Assembly (NCBI RefSeq): GCF_000213655.1
Contig: NC_015554.1
Location: forward strand, 124,001 to 188,000
DNA from: Alteromonas naphthalenivorans
GTDB taxonomy: Bacteria; Pseudomonadota; Gammaproteobacteria; Enterobacterales; Alteromonadaceae
DNA: 64,000 bases
Direction: 5' to 3'
Numbering within the stretch: position 1 is the first letter of the stretch; every line of letters starts with the position of its first letter. Under the pieces are notes generated by a model. That model did not search any database and had not been told where the DNA came from. It saw only the letters and a list, made by a program, of their open reading frames with translations. Positions 27,200 through 36,276 of the stretch are shown here, piece after piece. The translations under genes and the position numbers were made by a program.

Positions 27200-27345
27200 C
27201 GGTATCGTAGATGGGGTAGCCAATAGAATTATAGGCTGTGAACACGTTGTCGGGCTGATTTGTTGCTAGCGGTTTTTTATAAGCGTGCTGGTGCTTGCAG
27301 GTTTTGCTAGGCGTGAGTGATAGGGGCATCTTAACGTTGAAGGAA

Positions 27346-28503
27346 ATGAAAAACATGTTGAATAATTGGCCGGTTGCCGCGTTTATTGTCGTAGCGTTAA
27401 GTGGTGTTGTGGCAGGCTGCAGCGATAACAAAGATGCCGCATTTGACGAAGAAGCGCCTAGTGCCACAACCAGTTCAGTTTTAACCTCTGTTGGGCGCTG
27501 GATATCAACCGACACCAGCGACGTAATACAAGACCCTCAAACCTCGGGGCTAATTGAAATTAATGGTCAATTAGTCACCATTGCAGATGGTAGTGCCGCG
27601 TTCGAGCAGCAAAGAAAGCTGCACTTTATTGATAAAGACACGGCGACACTGACCATATCAAGTAATGCATTTAAGCTAGCTACACGCGTGCGCCGAAGTT
27701 GTTTTAGTGACTATTTAACCAATGCGCCAGATTTAGAAGCGCTTGCTAGCGATCCTCGTAATCCGAATGTGATTTACACTGTAACCGAAGATGCTACCCG
27801 CACAGGAACATTGTCTACCCGCTGTGAAAAGAAATATCAAGATACAGGCTCTACCGACTATCCCACCTTATTGGTTCGTTTAGAGCGTGATGAAGACAAC
27901 ACTGTGACAATGACCCATGTTCGTCCTTTGCAGTTTCCTACCGAATTTGAAGTAGGGAACTTTCCTAACGACGGTATTGAGGGCATGGCCATGGCAAAAG
28001 ATGGCACCTTATACTTAGGCCTAGAAAAAGATAAAGCGGGGCAGCCGCGAATTTTCTCGTTAAACATAGCGGATGACTTTTGGAAAAGTGCGGATTTCGC
28101 TGTGGTAAATGAACCTGATTTGTCGTTACCTAAGTTTGAAACGGGTAGCCACCCCATAAATGGCTTAGCACTTTATAATGCTGCTGATAGTGGTAATCGT
28201 TTTTTATTGGCCGCAGCCCGAAATGATAACGAGGTTTGGGTTATTGATGTTGCTGGTAAGGTAGAAACGAAGCGTATCTCCATGCAGTTTAATGTGAGTG
28301 CAGATAATGAGTGCGGCGAATATGTAATGGATAACGCCTCAATTGAAGGACTGGTTGTAGTAGAAGATACCTTGTGGCTAATAAACGATCCGTGGAAAGT
28401 GAACTACTTGAAGAACATTAAATGTGAGGCAGAGACACCACGTTACGAAGCCATGGCCCCTTTGTTGTTCTCGGTGCCTTTAAATGACGCATGGTTTCAG
28501 TAG
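27346..28503 (+). CDS. Lipoprotein, probable beta-propeller (esterase-like/phytase-like)
   Basis: A 385-residue lipoprotein. A signal sequence runs from M-K-N-M-L-N-N to the lipobox V-A-G-C, and an acidic linker follows. The body alternates short strands with turns and contains N-D-G-I-E-G-M-A-M-A-K-D-G-T-L-Y and a second N-A-S-I-E-G-L-V-V-V, blade-like motifs similar to esterase-like phytase proteins. No catalytic set can be assigned. Starts at 27346 or 27355 are both possible: the first gives a positively charged N-terminus, the second is better spaced from AAGGA. Function is unknown. Confidence 0.8.
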   Translation: MKNMLNNWPVAAFIVVALSGVVAGCSDNKDAAFDEEAPSATTSSVLTSVGRWISTDTSDVIQDPQTSGLIEINGQLVTIADGSAAFEQQRKLHFIDKDTATLTISSNAFKLATRVRRSCFSDYLTNAPDLEALASDPRNPNVIYTVTEDATRTGTLSTRCEKKYQDTGSTDYPTLLVRLERDEDNTVTMTHVRPLQFPTEFEVGNFPNDGIEGMAMAKDGTLYLGLEKDKAGQPRIFSLNIADDFWKSADFAVVNEPDLSLPKFETGSHPINGLALYNAADSGNRFLLAAARNDNEVWVIDVAGKVETKRISMQFNVSADNECGEYVMDNASIEGLVVVEDTLWLINDPWKVNYLKNIKCEAETPRYEAMAPLLFSVPLNDAWFQ

Positions 28504-28554
28504 CAATAAACGGCAAAAGCCATGAGATTCAATGCACAGGCTATTTACAGAAAT

Positions 28555-28596
28555 AAAAAATGCGGTTGCAGATATTACGCTGCAACCGCATTTTTT
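28555..28596. terminator. Strong bidirectional terminator
   Basis: TGCGGTTGCAG (28561-28571), an 8-base loop and CTGCAACCGCA (28580-28590) form a perfect 11-bp stem flanked by A6 and T6. It serves the lipoprotein gene on the left and msrA on the right. Confidence 0.93.
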
Positions 28597-28626
28597 GTTA
28601 GGGTCTTCAAGCCTTAATTAAGGCTT

Positions 28627-29172
28627 TTATGCTTGCTTACGTAAACGTGAAGCAAATGTCTTTTTAAACTTCGCTAGTTTAGGTGCGACTACCATAGAAC
28701 AGTATTGGTTCTGCGGATTATTTTTAAAGTAATCCTGATGGTAGTCTTCAGCCTGATGGTAGTTATCAATGGGCACAACTTCGGTGACAACCGGCTCAGG
28801 CCAAATCTCTTCCGTGGTAATTTCCTTTATTATGGCTTCTGCAGCGTCTTTTTGCGCATCGTCATGATAGAAAACCGCGCTACGGTATTGAGTGCCCACA
28901 TCGTTACCTTGACGGTTTAATTGCGTAGGATCGTGCAGTGCAAAGAAAATCTCTAATATCTCTCGATAACTGATGTTATCGGCATCGTAGGTAACTTGAA
29001 CGACTTCAGCGTGACCAGTACCGCCACCACAAACTGTTTCATAAGTTGGTGAGGCATCTTCGCCGCCCGCATACCCGGATACTGCTTTTTCAACACCTTC
29101 AACAGTATTAAATGCTGACTCTATACACCAAAAACACCCGCCAGCTAGGGTGGCTACTTGTAAATTTGCCAT
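28627..29172 (-). CDS. msrA: Peptide-methionine (S)-S-oxide reductase
   Basis: A 181-residue MsrA. The catalytic Cys is in A-G-G-C-F-W-C-I-E, followed by G-Y-A-G-G, G-H-A-E-V-V-Q-V and Y-H-Q-A-E-D-Y-H-Q-D-Y, all family landmarks. It repairs oxidised methionine (S epimer) in the cytoplasm with thioredoxin. It is monocistronic; no msrB lies nearby. Confidence 0.95.
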   Translation of the reverse strand: MANLQVATLAGGCFWCIESAFNTVEGVEKAVSGYAGGEDASPTYETVCGGGTGHAEVVQVTYDADNISYREILEIFFALHDPTQLNRQGNDVGTQYRSAVFYHDDAQKDAAEAIIKEITTEEIWPEPVVTEVVPIDNYHQAEDYHQDYFKNNPQNQYCSMVVAPKLAKFKKTFASRLRKQA

Positions 29173-29339
29173 TGTGTTACCTCAGAAAAAACGTATGACA
29201 TCAGTGTGGGTGTGAGTGTACCTAAACTCAAGTCATCCAAGTGCATTTTTTTAGCGTATAAAAGCATAATAAATAAAAAGCCCAGAACACAGAAAGACAG
29301 AACACACAGAAAGCTACCGCCAAGTCAGAGGTGACTACA

Positions 29340-29837
29340 TTGATAATTTTTTACGATGGCTACTGCCCGTTGTGCAAAACAGAAATGCGCCATTTACAAA
29401 AACGGGATAAGCAAGGTGCATTAACCCTTGTTGATATTCAAACACAAGAGTTTGCTGCGCAGTACCCAGAATTAGATTGGCATGCACTCAATGCTAGAAT
29501 TCACGGGTTATTACCCGATGGCACACTTATTACCGGACTAGATGTAACCCATCAGGCGTGGAAAGCTGTAGGTGTAGGTTGGCTATACGCCCCCCTGCGC
29601 TGGCCTGGTATTCGTATTATTGCCGATTGGTGTTACCTCAAATTCGCTAAACACCGTTATACCATTTCGTATTTATTGACCGGTAAAAAGCGTACTTGTG
29701 ACCGATGTGTACCTGGTGACATTCAGCAAGAATCACCCAGTGATGCGAATGCTGCGCTTACTAAAAGCACCGCTGGGGCGGAACATATTAAGAATATCGA
29801 AAGCACAAAAGGCAAAGGTGGCGACAGTGGCAGATAA
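29340..29837 (+). CDS. DCC-family thiol-disulfide oxidoreductase-like protein (DUF393)
   Basis: A 165-residue protein beginning I-I-F-Y-D-G-Y-C-P-L-C, which gives the D-G-x-C-P-x-C motif of the DCC family, with Y-A-P-L-R-W-P-G further on. Its biochemical role is unknown. I take TTG at 29340 because AGAGGTGA lies 5 bases upstream; a GTG at 29331 would add three residues but has no ribosome site. The tail is Ser/Lys-rich, with C-D-R-C at about 122-125. It overlaps the next gene by 11 bp. Confidence 0.82.
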   Translation: MIIFYDGYCPLCKTEMRHLQKRDKQGALTLVDIQTQEFAAQYPELDWHALNARIHGLLPDGTLITGLDVTHQAWKAVGVGWLYAPLRWPGIRIIADWCYLKFAKHRYTISYLLTGKKRTCDRCVPGDIQQESPSDANAALTKSTAGAEHIKNIESTKGKGGDSGR

Positions 29838-30636
29838 CCCCAAAACTGAGCAAAATACGGCTGAGCAAAGCGCTAATACGGTGTCTCTCGTGATAGGGGC
29901 GTCGGGCGGAATAGGGAGGGCTCTGGTTCATTTATTGTTAAGCGCTGACACCGGTGAGGATGAGAATCCTAAAAAGGTAATAGCCCTTAGCCGCAGTGGT
30001 TTTAAAGACCCTACTTGGACCGATAATGTGACGGCAATTAGCTTGCCGGAACACAATGAACGCAGTATAGAGGCGTTTGTTAAAGACCTTCAAGCGCAAG
30101 GTACACGAGTGAAGTTAGCGATTGTCGCGACCGGCGTACTTCACAATGAAACGCTGGGGCTTCGCCCAGAAAAACGGCTTGAAGACATAAGTGAAAAAGC
30201 GTTAGCAACTTACTTTGCCGTCAACAGTACGCTGCCTGCTTTATGGATGAAGTACTTAGTGACTGTGATGGTGAAAGAAAACCCGTTAATTGTCTGTATT
30301 AGTGCGCGGGTGGGCAGCATTTCTGATAACAAACTGGGGGGCTGGTATGGATACCGAGCTTCAAAAGCCGCGCTTAATATGTTGGTAAAAACAGCCGCGG
30401 TAGAATACACACGGCGGCTTAAAGAACCACTTTTAGTGTGTTATCACCCAGGTACTGTCGATACTGGTTTATCAGCGCCGTTTCAGAAAAACGTAAAAGC
30501 AAAAAAACTGTTCACACCGGAATTTACCGCTAATCAACTGCTTACTCACTTGTCGACACTAAGCGCTTATCGCCATTCAAACCATGACGAAAGCTGTCAC
30601 TTCATTGACTGGGACGGTAAAGTGGTAACTTGGTGA
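29827..30636 (+). CDS. Short-chain dehydrogenase/reductase, CsgA-like
   Basis: A 269-residue classical SDR. The cofactor loop is V-I-G-A-S-G-G-I-G-R-A, with the catalytic Tyr/Lys in W-Y-G-Y-R-A-S-K and a Ser in C-I-S-A-R. The substrate is unknown. The GTG at 29827 follows AAAGGTGG; the ORF extends to 29698, but those residues do not fit the family N-terminus. It starts inside the DCC gene and is therefore coupled to it. Confidence 0.87.
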   Translation: MADNPKTEQNTAEQSANTVSLVIGASGGIGRALVHLLLSADTGEDENPKKVIALSRSGFKDPTWTDNVTAISLPEHNERSIEAFVKDLQAQGTRVKLAIVATGVLHNETLGLRPEKRLEDISEKALATYFAVNSTLPALWMKYLVTVMVKENPLIVCISARVGSISDNKLGGWYGYRASKAALNMLVKTAAVEYTRRLKEPLLVCYHPGTVDTGLSAPFQKNVKAKKLFTPEFTANQLLTHLSTLSAYRHSNHDESCHFIDWDGKVVTW

Positions 30637-30843
30637 TACGCCAATTGCCGCTTTCTGTAAGCCCAATATCAAGACTTTTTATTACACTGCTGTTACCATG
30701 CATTTTAGGGAATGGTGCAGTGTTTTGACTCGCTTAAAAAAGGCGAGCAATACGACGTAGTCGACGCCATTAGCACGATGAAATAATCATAAGTTATCGC
30801 CATCCCAGAAAACATAAAAATAAACTCAACAAGAGGAAGGGAT

Positions 30844-32265
30844 ATGAGCGGGGCCAGAGAACAGTTCGGATCGCGCATAGGTTTTATTCTAGCAGCGGCA
30901 GGGTCGGCAGTAGGTATTGGTAACCTAGTGGGCTTTCCTGTTGGCGCGGCAAAAAATGGCGGTGGTGCATTCTTATTAATGTATGCCATTTTTGTATTCG
31001 CTATTTGCTTACCTGTGATGTTAGCGGAAATGTCAGTGGGGCGTCATGCCAAAAAGGATCCACTTGGCGCGTACAGCGCAATCAGTGGCAATTCAGCAAA
31101 GTGGAAAATCGCCGGTTGGTTAGCCATTGCTACGCCATTTATGATTGCCGTGTTCTACATGGTGATTACGGTGTGGATTTTCGGTTATCTTTTTGAAACC
31201 GTTAGCGGTAATTTAGACACCTTAGCTAACCCAGATACCTTTGGGTTATTTATTAATTCGTCGTCTATTTTCGCTTATATGGCCGTGGTTGTTGGTGTGG
31301 TTTATCTCATTCTGCAAGGCGGTGTTAAAGAGGGGATTGAAAAAGCAGCTAAGCTGCTGATGCCAGCCCTTTTTGTTATGCTAATTGGCTTAGTGGTGTT
31401 CGTACTCACCCGCGAGAATGCTATGGCAGGGGTGAAGTTTTATATCATTCCTGACTTCTCAAAGCTGACAGCAAGTGTGGTGAATGGTGCGCTCGCACAA
31501 GCGTTTTTCTCCCTCTCGCTAGGTATGGGGATTTTGATTACCTACGGCAGTTATATCGACAAGAGAGCGGATGTACCTACGTCGGCAAAACTAGTGGCAA
31601 TAACAGATACCGCAGTGGCCTTCACGGCAGGCTTAATGATTCTGCCTGCGATATTCTCATTCAACCCTGATATTAATCCTGATGAACTTAGTGAGTCATC
31701 GGTGAGTATGATTTTCACCTATCTACCTAATATATTTTTAGCGCTGCAAAGCTCTATTGGGTATGTGGGGGCGTCTATCGTGGCAAGCCTGTTCTTCTTA
31801 TTAGTGTTCTTTGCTGCCATCACGTCTTTAGTGTCTATTTTTGAAGTGCCAGTAGCGGCGCTAATGGACGAGAAAGGGGTAAGCAGAAAGTGGGCATTAG
31901 CATCACTTGGTAGCGTGATGCTTGTGCTAGCGGTACTGTGTACTTTGTCATTTGGTAAAGTTGATGCACTTACGCAGTTCGCCAGCTATGCAGGTGTAGA
32001 TAAGTCGCTGTTCGACGTTATTATTGACGTATTTTACGAGACCATTTTGCCATTAAACGGCTTCTTGATTTGTATCTTCGTTATCTATCGTTGGAAAAGT
32101 GCAAACTTCAATGCATCCCTTGAAGAGGGGAGTTCGGGCTATCGTGGTGGATGGTTTGAAAAGTATGTCGATGTATCGCTTAAAACGTTTATCCCTGCCA
32201 TCTTGTTAGTTATTTTCATCAATACCGTGGCGGTTAAATACTTCGGCTTCAGCCTGTTTGGCTAG
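30844..32265 (+). CDS. Sodium-dependent transporter, NSS/SNF family
   Basis: A 473-residue polytopic membrane protein with the NSS hallmark G-S-A-V-G-I-G-N-L-V-G-F-P in the first, unwound helix that binds Na+ and substrate, followed by N-G-G-G-A-F-L. About eleven to twelve hydrophobic helices. The family imports amino acids or similar amines with Na+. The substrate cannot be told from sequence, and no MetS-like small subunit is visible downstream. AAGAGGAAGG precedes the ATG. The 200 bp upstream hold no clear gene. Confidence 0.9.
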   Translation: MSGAREQFGSRIGFILAAAGSAVGIGNLVGFPVGAAKNGGGAFLLMYAIFVFAICLPVMLAEMSVGRHAKKDPLGAYSAISGNSAKWKIAGWLAIATPFMIAVFYMVITVWIFGYLFETVSGNLDTLANPDTFGLFINSSSIFAYMAVVVGVVYLILQGGVKEGIEKAAKLLMPALFVMLIGLVVFVLTRENAMAGVKFYIIPDFSKLTASVVNGALAQAFFSLSLGMGILITYGSYIDKRADVPTSAKLVAITDTAVAFTAGLMILPAIFSFNPDINPDELSESSVSMIFTYLPNIFLALQSSIGYVGASIVASLFFLLVFFAAITSLVSIFEVPVAALMDEKGVSRKWALASLGSVMLVLAVLCTLSFGKVDALTQFASYAGVDKSLFDVIIDVFYETILPLNGFLICIFVIYRWKSANFNASLEEGSSGYRGGWFEKYVDVSLKTFIPAILLVIFINTVAVKYFGFSLFG

Positions 32266-32296
32266 TGGTTGTTCTCAGCTAGTCGTTGTTCTCGAT
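32262..32296. repeat. Two near-identical 17-bp copies after the transporter stop
   Basis: CTAGTGGTTGTTCTCAG is followed at once by CTAGTCGTTGTTCTCGA, two mismatches in 17 bases. The first copy holds the stop codon. It is probably a small tandem duplication with no visible role. Confidence 0.6.
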
Positions 32297-32341
32297 TGGT
32301 AGTTGCACTAGGCAAGTTGAAGTAAAACGTATATTAATAAT

Positions 32342-32365
32342 AAGGCGCTCAAATATGAGCGCCTT
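32342..32365 (+). terminator. Stem-loop after the NSS transporter
   Basis: AAGGCGCTCA (32342-32351), an AATA loop and TGAGCGCCTT (32356-32365) form a perfect 10-bp stem. The T run that follows is short (TTATC), so it may stabilise the RNA end more than terminate. Confidence 0.65.
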
Positions 32366-32419
32366 ATCTGTTTATTATCCTATGCGTGTAACGTCATCGT
32401 GTTACAACATTCTATCTCA

Positions 32420-33265
32420 CTAAATCATGTCATCAGGGTTGGCATAGTCGGGAAGTATTCCCAGTAAAGCCCAACTCGCTTTTGCATCAATCACCTTGCC
32501 CGTGGGGGCTAAATCTGACTCACTAAATGTGGGAGCAGCAATCCCTTTTTTCTGTGCCGCCTGGGTATAGTAATCGCCTCTTTTGGGATGCTGCAAACTA
32601 CACAGATGATATAAATCTGTGCTATCGATTTTGCTAGTGTTGTTCTTACTACTATCTGCGAAAATCAGTGTCTTTAACGCGGCAACAACATCATGAATAT
32701 GCACTAAGTTAATTCTTTTATTACCCGCATTCAGGCTTCTGCCACTTAACGAATTTACCGGATGACGATCTGGGCCGGTTAACCCAGCAAGGCGAACTAT
32801 CTTAACGTCTACCTTGTCATTCGTTTTTAAATCTAACAAGTGCTGCTCTATGGCTACATGCGCTTTTGCCGATGCGGTTTCAGGTTGAGTGCTGGCGTGT
32901 TCATTTAACACATCAGTTCTATTATCGCCGTATACCGAAGTGGTACTAATGAAAATAATACGGGCTACTCTAGCCGCCACTGCATTATCAATAAGGGTAA
33001 GCATGTTATCGGTGAAATCATCTAACTGGGTATTACGACGGCCAGGTGGAATGTTTAGTACCAGCGTTGCATTGCCAAGCGCTTCACATAGCGTTGTGGT
33101 GTCGTCACCCAAACTAAAAACCAAGCCTTTAATGTGCTTGTCGCTTATCTTCAACGCTTTTTCTTCGCTTCGCGTGGTGGCAATAATAGTATGGGTAGCT
33201 GACATGGCTTTGCCCAAGTAGCGACCAAGCCAACCGTAACCGCATATAACTAGCTTATTATTCAT
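32420..33265 (-). CDS. NAD(P)-dependent atypical SDR, YeeZ-like
   Basis: A 281-residue protein beginning L-V-I-C-G-Y-G-W-L-G-R-Y-L-G, a Rossmann loop, then I-F-I-S-T-T-S-V-Y-G-D in the sugar-epimerase style. It lacks the usual Y-x-x-x-K at the expected place, as in the YeeZ group. It is probably a cytoplasmic reductase or epimerase of unknown substrate. It is monocistronic. Confidence 0.82.
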   Translation of the reverse strand: MNNKLVICGYGWLGRYLGKAMSATHTIIATTRSEEKALKISDKHIKGLVFSLGDDTTTLCEALGNATLVLNIPPGRRNTQLDDFTDNMLTLIDNAVAARVARIIFISTTSVYGDNRTDVLNEHASTQPETASAKAHVAIEQHLLDLKTNDKVDVKIVRLAGLTGPDRHPVNSLSGRSLNAGNKRINLVHIHDVVAALKTLIFADSSKNNTSKIDSTDLYHLCSLQHPKRGDYYTQAAQKKGIAAPTFSESDLAPTGKVIDAKASWALLGILPDYANPDDMI

Positions 33266-33466
33266 AACGTCTTCTTAGATGATAATGGGGCGTGAGAGTA
33301 AAAGTATCAAAAATACGCGGTAAGGCGCAAAACGGATTGGTTCTATGGGGTAAATGCGAGCACACAAATGTAGGTTGTTAGGTGGACAGTTCTGGGAATG
33401 AGGTGCAAAGCGCTATGTGCTAATTGATAAGGGAGAAAACCGATTACAATGGCATGAGTTAAAAAA

Positions 33467-33496
33467 CAAAAAAACGCTAGCGGGAAAGCTAGCGTT
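33467..33496 (-). terminator. Terminator of the YggN gene
   Basis: AACGCTAGC (33473-33481), loop GGGAAA and GCTAGCGTT (33488-33496) make a 9-bp stem; read on the minus strand it is followed by a T run. The remaining gene-free bases 33266-33466 show no other feature. Confidence 0.85.
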
Positions 33497-33568
33497 GTAA
33501 GGTTATTAAACGTAAATTAAACGTGGTTTGAATGCAGTGGGGGAGTTACTACACCAATAGAACCACAA

Positions 33569-34369
33569 TTACATTTTCATTTCGCCACTGCGCATATCGA
33601 TTAAGTCTAAGCCACCTAACCCAGGAATGCTGGTTTGCATTTTGTTTTCTGCATAATTAGCTTCTTGCAACACTTCACATAGCGCATCGCCTTTTTCTTC
33701 AAGTGCTGCAGCTTGTGATTCAACACGGTGTTCAATAGTTTCCCCAAAGCGCTCCATTTTTTCCTCGAACGCTTCCATATCGCCACCATTCCATAGCATT
33801 TGCGTACCAACAGCAATGAGGATTCGGCCCATTGATTCACTAATTAGCGACTCGAATTGCGCTTCAAATTCGTCTTCCCAGCTTTCGTCGAAAAAGCCTG
33901 GCTCGTCAAACTTAGCCGTATCCACTTTGATATTGCCGCTGTCATCATAAAAAGACGTTGCCAACTTTTCGTTAAGCGATGTAAACATCGTATCAAAATC
34001 TTCAGTAAGCTTATTATCGCCGCCAAGCAGTTCACCGAATACTTCTGAAACGGCGACACTCGCAATCTCTAACCCTTCACTTGCGATATTAAGGGTCATG
34101 GGGATAGCAGTATCGATACGGTCGTAATAGGTATTTACCCATTGTTGCTGTTCGTTGTTCAACGACACACTCTCACCGTTAATCACTAAATGGTAGGTGT
34201 CATCTATCGACATGGTAGAACCATTTTGCATGTCGACAGTAATTAGGCCTTGGTAATATTGAAGATGGCCATCTAATTCGATATCGCAGCTAGTCTCAAA
34301 AGCAAACGCTGGCACGCTAAGTAAAGATGAAGTTACTAAGGCAAGTGGAAATAATTGTTTAATTTTCAT
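33569..34369 (-). CDS. YggN-family (DUF2884) exported protein
   Basis: A 266-residue protein with a signal peptide (cleavage after P-A-F-A). The mature part starts E-T-S-C-D-I-E-L and later runs V-N-T-Y-Y-D-R-I, typical of YggN/DUF2884, with an acidic, helical C-terminal half rich in Glu. It is probably periplasmic; function is unknown. The upstream 348 bp carry a small tandem repeat and no gene. Confidence 0.85.
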   Translation of the reverse strand: MKIKQLFPLALVTSSLLSVPAFAFETSCDIELDGHLQYYQGLITVDMQNGSTMSIDDTYHLVINGESVSLNNEQQQWVNTYYDRIDTAIPMTLNIASEGLEIASVAVSEVFGELLGGDNKLTEDFDTMFTSLNEKLATSFYDDSGNIKVDTAKFDEPGFFDESWEDEFEAQFESLISESMGRILIAVGTQMLWNGGDMEAFEEKMERFGETIEHRVESQAAALEEKGDALCEVLQEANYAENKMQTSIPGLGGLDLIDMRSGEMKM

Positions 34370-34449
34370 TTTCTGAAATCCTATTAGCCATAAGACTGTC
34401 TAGCGCAATGCGCTCACGCTGTTTTTATAACCTGCTATTACAAGCTCAG

Positions 34450-34491
34450 TTGTAACCTAGGTGTTGTAACCTAAGTATTGCAACCTCAGTG
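34450..34491. repeat. Three 14-bp tandem repeats upstream of yggN
   Basis: TTGTAACCTAGGTG (34450-34463), TTGTAACCTAAGTA (34464-34477) and TTGCAACCTCAGTG (34478-34491) are directly adjacent. They lie about 80-120 bp upstream of the YggN start, where a promoter or regulator site would sit. The role is unknown. Confidence 0.7.
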
Positions 34492-34717
34492 CCATTTAAA
34501 TAATTCTTTTAATTTCAGTATCTTATAATTCTTCAGATAGGCGGTGGCACTAACTATTCACCATAATTTAGCAATTAGCTTAACTATTTGGCATTTTTGA
34601 CTAAGATCAAAGTGGTAAGAAAAAGAGCACATTACTCGTATTTAATGCTTTTTGAGGCATGTTCATCTAGATTGATTTCATGCATAATAACGTCAGAAAA
34701 ATTAAAGGGTTTAGAGA

Positions 34718-34909
34718 ATGACTGATTGGATTAACGCAATTGTATTTGGTGTTGCGCTAATTGCCTTCACTCTGGGGCTTAGCAGCATCGTAATGGGTTT
34801 CATGACAGCTGAAACTGGCGCAAAAGGCATGCAGGAAAAAATCGAGTATGGTTTCTTCGGTGTGTCTGGGTTAGTGGTTTGCTTGCTAATGGGTTATGCG
34901 TTGGCTTAA
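34718..34909 (+). CDS. Small two-helix membrane protein, unknown
   Basis: A 63-residue protein: helix at about 6-28, a short polar loop with A-E-T-G-A-K-G-M-Q-E-K, and a second helix at about 46-62. The ATG has a purine-rich site (GGGTTTAGAG) just upstream, and a strong terminator follows the stop, both signs of a real gene. I do not recognise the family. Confidence 0.75.
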   Translation: MTDWINAIVFGVALIAFTLGLSSIVMGFMTAETGAKGMQEKIEYGFFGVSGLVVCLLMGYALA

Positions 34910-34923
34910 GTAATGATTTTCTT

Positions 34924-34951
34924 AAAAAAACCGGCTTAGGCCGGTTTTTTT
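34924..34951. terminator. Bidirectional terminator
   Basis: CCGGC (34931-34935), TTAG and GCCGG (34940-34944) are flanked by A7 and T7. It serves the small membrane protein gene and the convergent mechanosensitive-channel gene. Confidence 0.9.
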
Positions 34952-34987
34952 ATGTCTAGCATCTATAATTTGTCGTCACAGCAAGCG

Positions 34988-36274
34988 CTAGTCTTGTTCG
35001 CTTTGGCTTATATCCATGGCACTGGATAAATACCCTAAGTGGCCATCACGCTGGTAAGCAACTAAGTCAAACAAAGAAAGCATGGCCATTACATGGTCAA
35101 AAATATCCGCTTGAACCTTTTCATATTTCACCCAATCTTTTTCAATGCTAAAACAATATAGCTCTAGCGGCAGGCCAATTTCGTTAGGGGGCAGTTGGCG
35201 CACCATCAAGGTCATTTCTTGGTTCACACTTGGGTGTTTGCGCAGATAGGATTCTAGATAAGCTCTGAAGGTACCGATGTTGGTTAGCTTGCGGCTATTT
35301 AATAAATCAGACTCGTCAATAGAGTAGTCTCTGTGGTAAGCACGCAGTTCATTTGTTTTCTTCTCGATATACTCGCTGATATAACGAATTTTAGAGAAGC
35401 GTTCTAGCATCTCGTTGTCACATAATTTAATAGAATGAACATCGATATACACAGAGCGCTTTATCCTGCGTCCACCAGATTCTTGCATGCCTCGCCAGTT
35501 TTTAACCGCTTCGGTGGTCAAATTATAGGTAGGCAGCGTTGAAATGGTTTTATCCCAGTTCTGCACTTTTACGTTGGTTAAACCTATTTCTTTAATTTCA
35601 CCATCGACTTCGTATTTTTGCATGGTGATCCAGTCACCAGTGTTAAACATGCGGTTAGCAGCAATTTGAATACCCGCCACAAAACCTAATATGGTATCGC
35701 GAAAAATGAGTAATAGAACTGCGGCAATAGCGGTTAAGCCAGACACTAAGAGTAAGGGGCTTTTATCAACAATTAACGAGATGCTGAACAAAATGGTAAG
35801 AATGGCAAAGCCGAGTTTGGTGACTTGAATAAAGCCAGTAATAGGTGCACGTTTAGACAGCGCAGAGGCATTGTAAACATCTTCCACCGTACTCAAAATG
35901 GCGTAAATACCCAGCAGCCCACTGTAAAGCATGTACAACAACGCACTTTTTATTAATAAGCCATACAACACAGAGGCTTCTTCAATAAGCACTGGGGTAG
36001 CAAGGAATATAAACAGGGCAGGGAATAAATGCATAAGACGGCGGAAGAAGCCATGCTCTTGTAATGCGTTATCCCAAATGTTGGTGGTTTTTGACACCCA
36101 TCTTGCTATTTCAGGGCGAACAATCAACCTTGCAAATACATAAATGACAATCGCTATCGTCAATATGGTGCCCAATGCTAGCGCATTATATAGCGGGTCG
36201 TGCATGGTCAGTGATGGAAAAAAATCCTTCACTAGATGCATGAAGTTATCACGTACAGTTGAGCTTACTTCCAC
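34988..36274 (-). CDS. Mechanosensitive channel, YbdG-type MscS
   Basis: A 428-residue protein with five hydrophobic helices in the first half; the pore-lining region and beta domain contain F-R-D-T-I-L-G-F-V-A-G-I-Q, D-W-I-T-M and the S-T-L-P-T-Y-N turn. The length and the extra C-terminal domain fit E. coli YbdG (MscM), a channel relieving mild osmotic downshock. It ends a three-gene minus-strand operon behind two acyltransferases, starting 2 bp after the second. Confidence 0.9.
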   Translation of the reverse strand: MEVSSTVRDNFMHLVKDFFPSLTMHDPLYNALALGTILTIAIVIYVFARLIVRPEIARWVSKTTNIWDNALQEHGFFRRLMHLFPALFIFLATPVLIEEASVLYGLLIKSALLYMLYSGLLGIYAILSTVEDVYNASALSKRAPITGFIQVTKLGFAILTILFSISLIVDKSPLLLVSGLTAIAAVLLLIFRDTILGFVAGIQIAANRMFNTGDWITMQKYEVDGEIKEIGLTNVKVQNWDKTISTLPTYNLTTEAVKNWRGMQESGGRRIKRSVYIDVHSIKLCDNEMLERFSKIRYISEYIEKKTNELRAYHRDYSIDESDLLNSRKLTNIGTFRAYLESYLRKHPSVNQEMTLMVRQLPPNEIGLPLELYCFSIEKDWVKYEKVQADIFDHVMAMLSLFDLVAYQRDGHLGYLSSAMDISQSEQD

Positions 36275-36276
36275 AA

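Noticed and set aside
27096..27515. A 139-codon minus-strand frame covering the repeat and the lipoprotein start.
   Set aside because: It overlaps a well-supported gene and its repetitive T-C-F-L-T-Y-I residues only reflect the DNA repeat.
30711..30785. A 25-codon ORF (ATG-GTG-CAG...) upstream of the NSS transporter, considered as a small subunit or leader peptide.
   Set aside because: The purine stretch is too close to the ATG, and the sequence is not hydrophobic like MetS-type small subunits. It may be chance.
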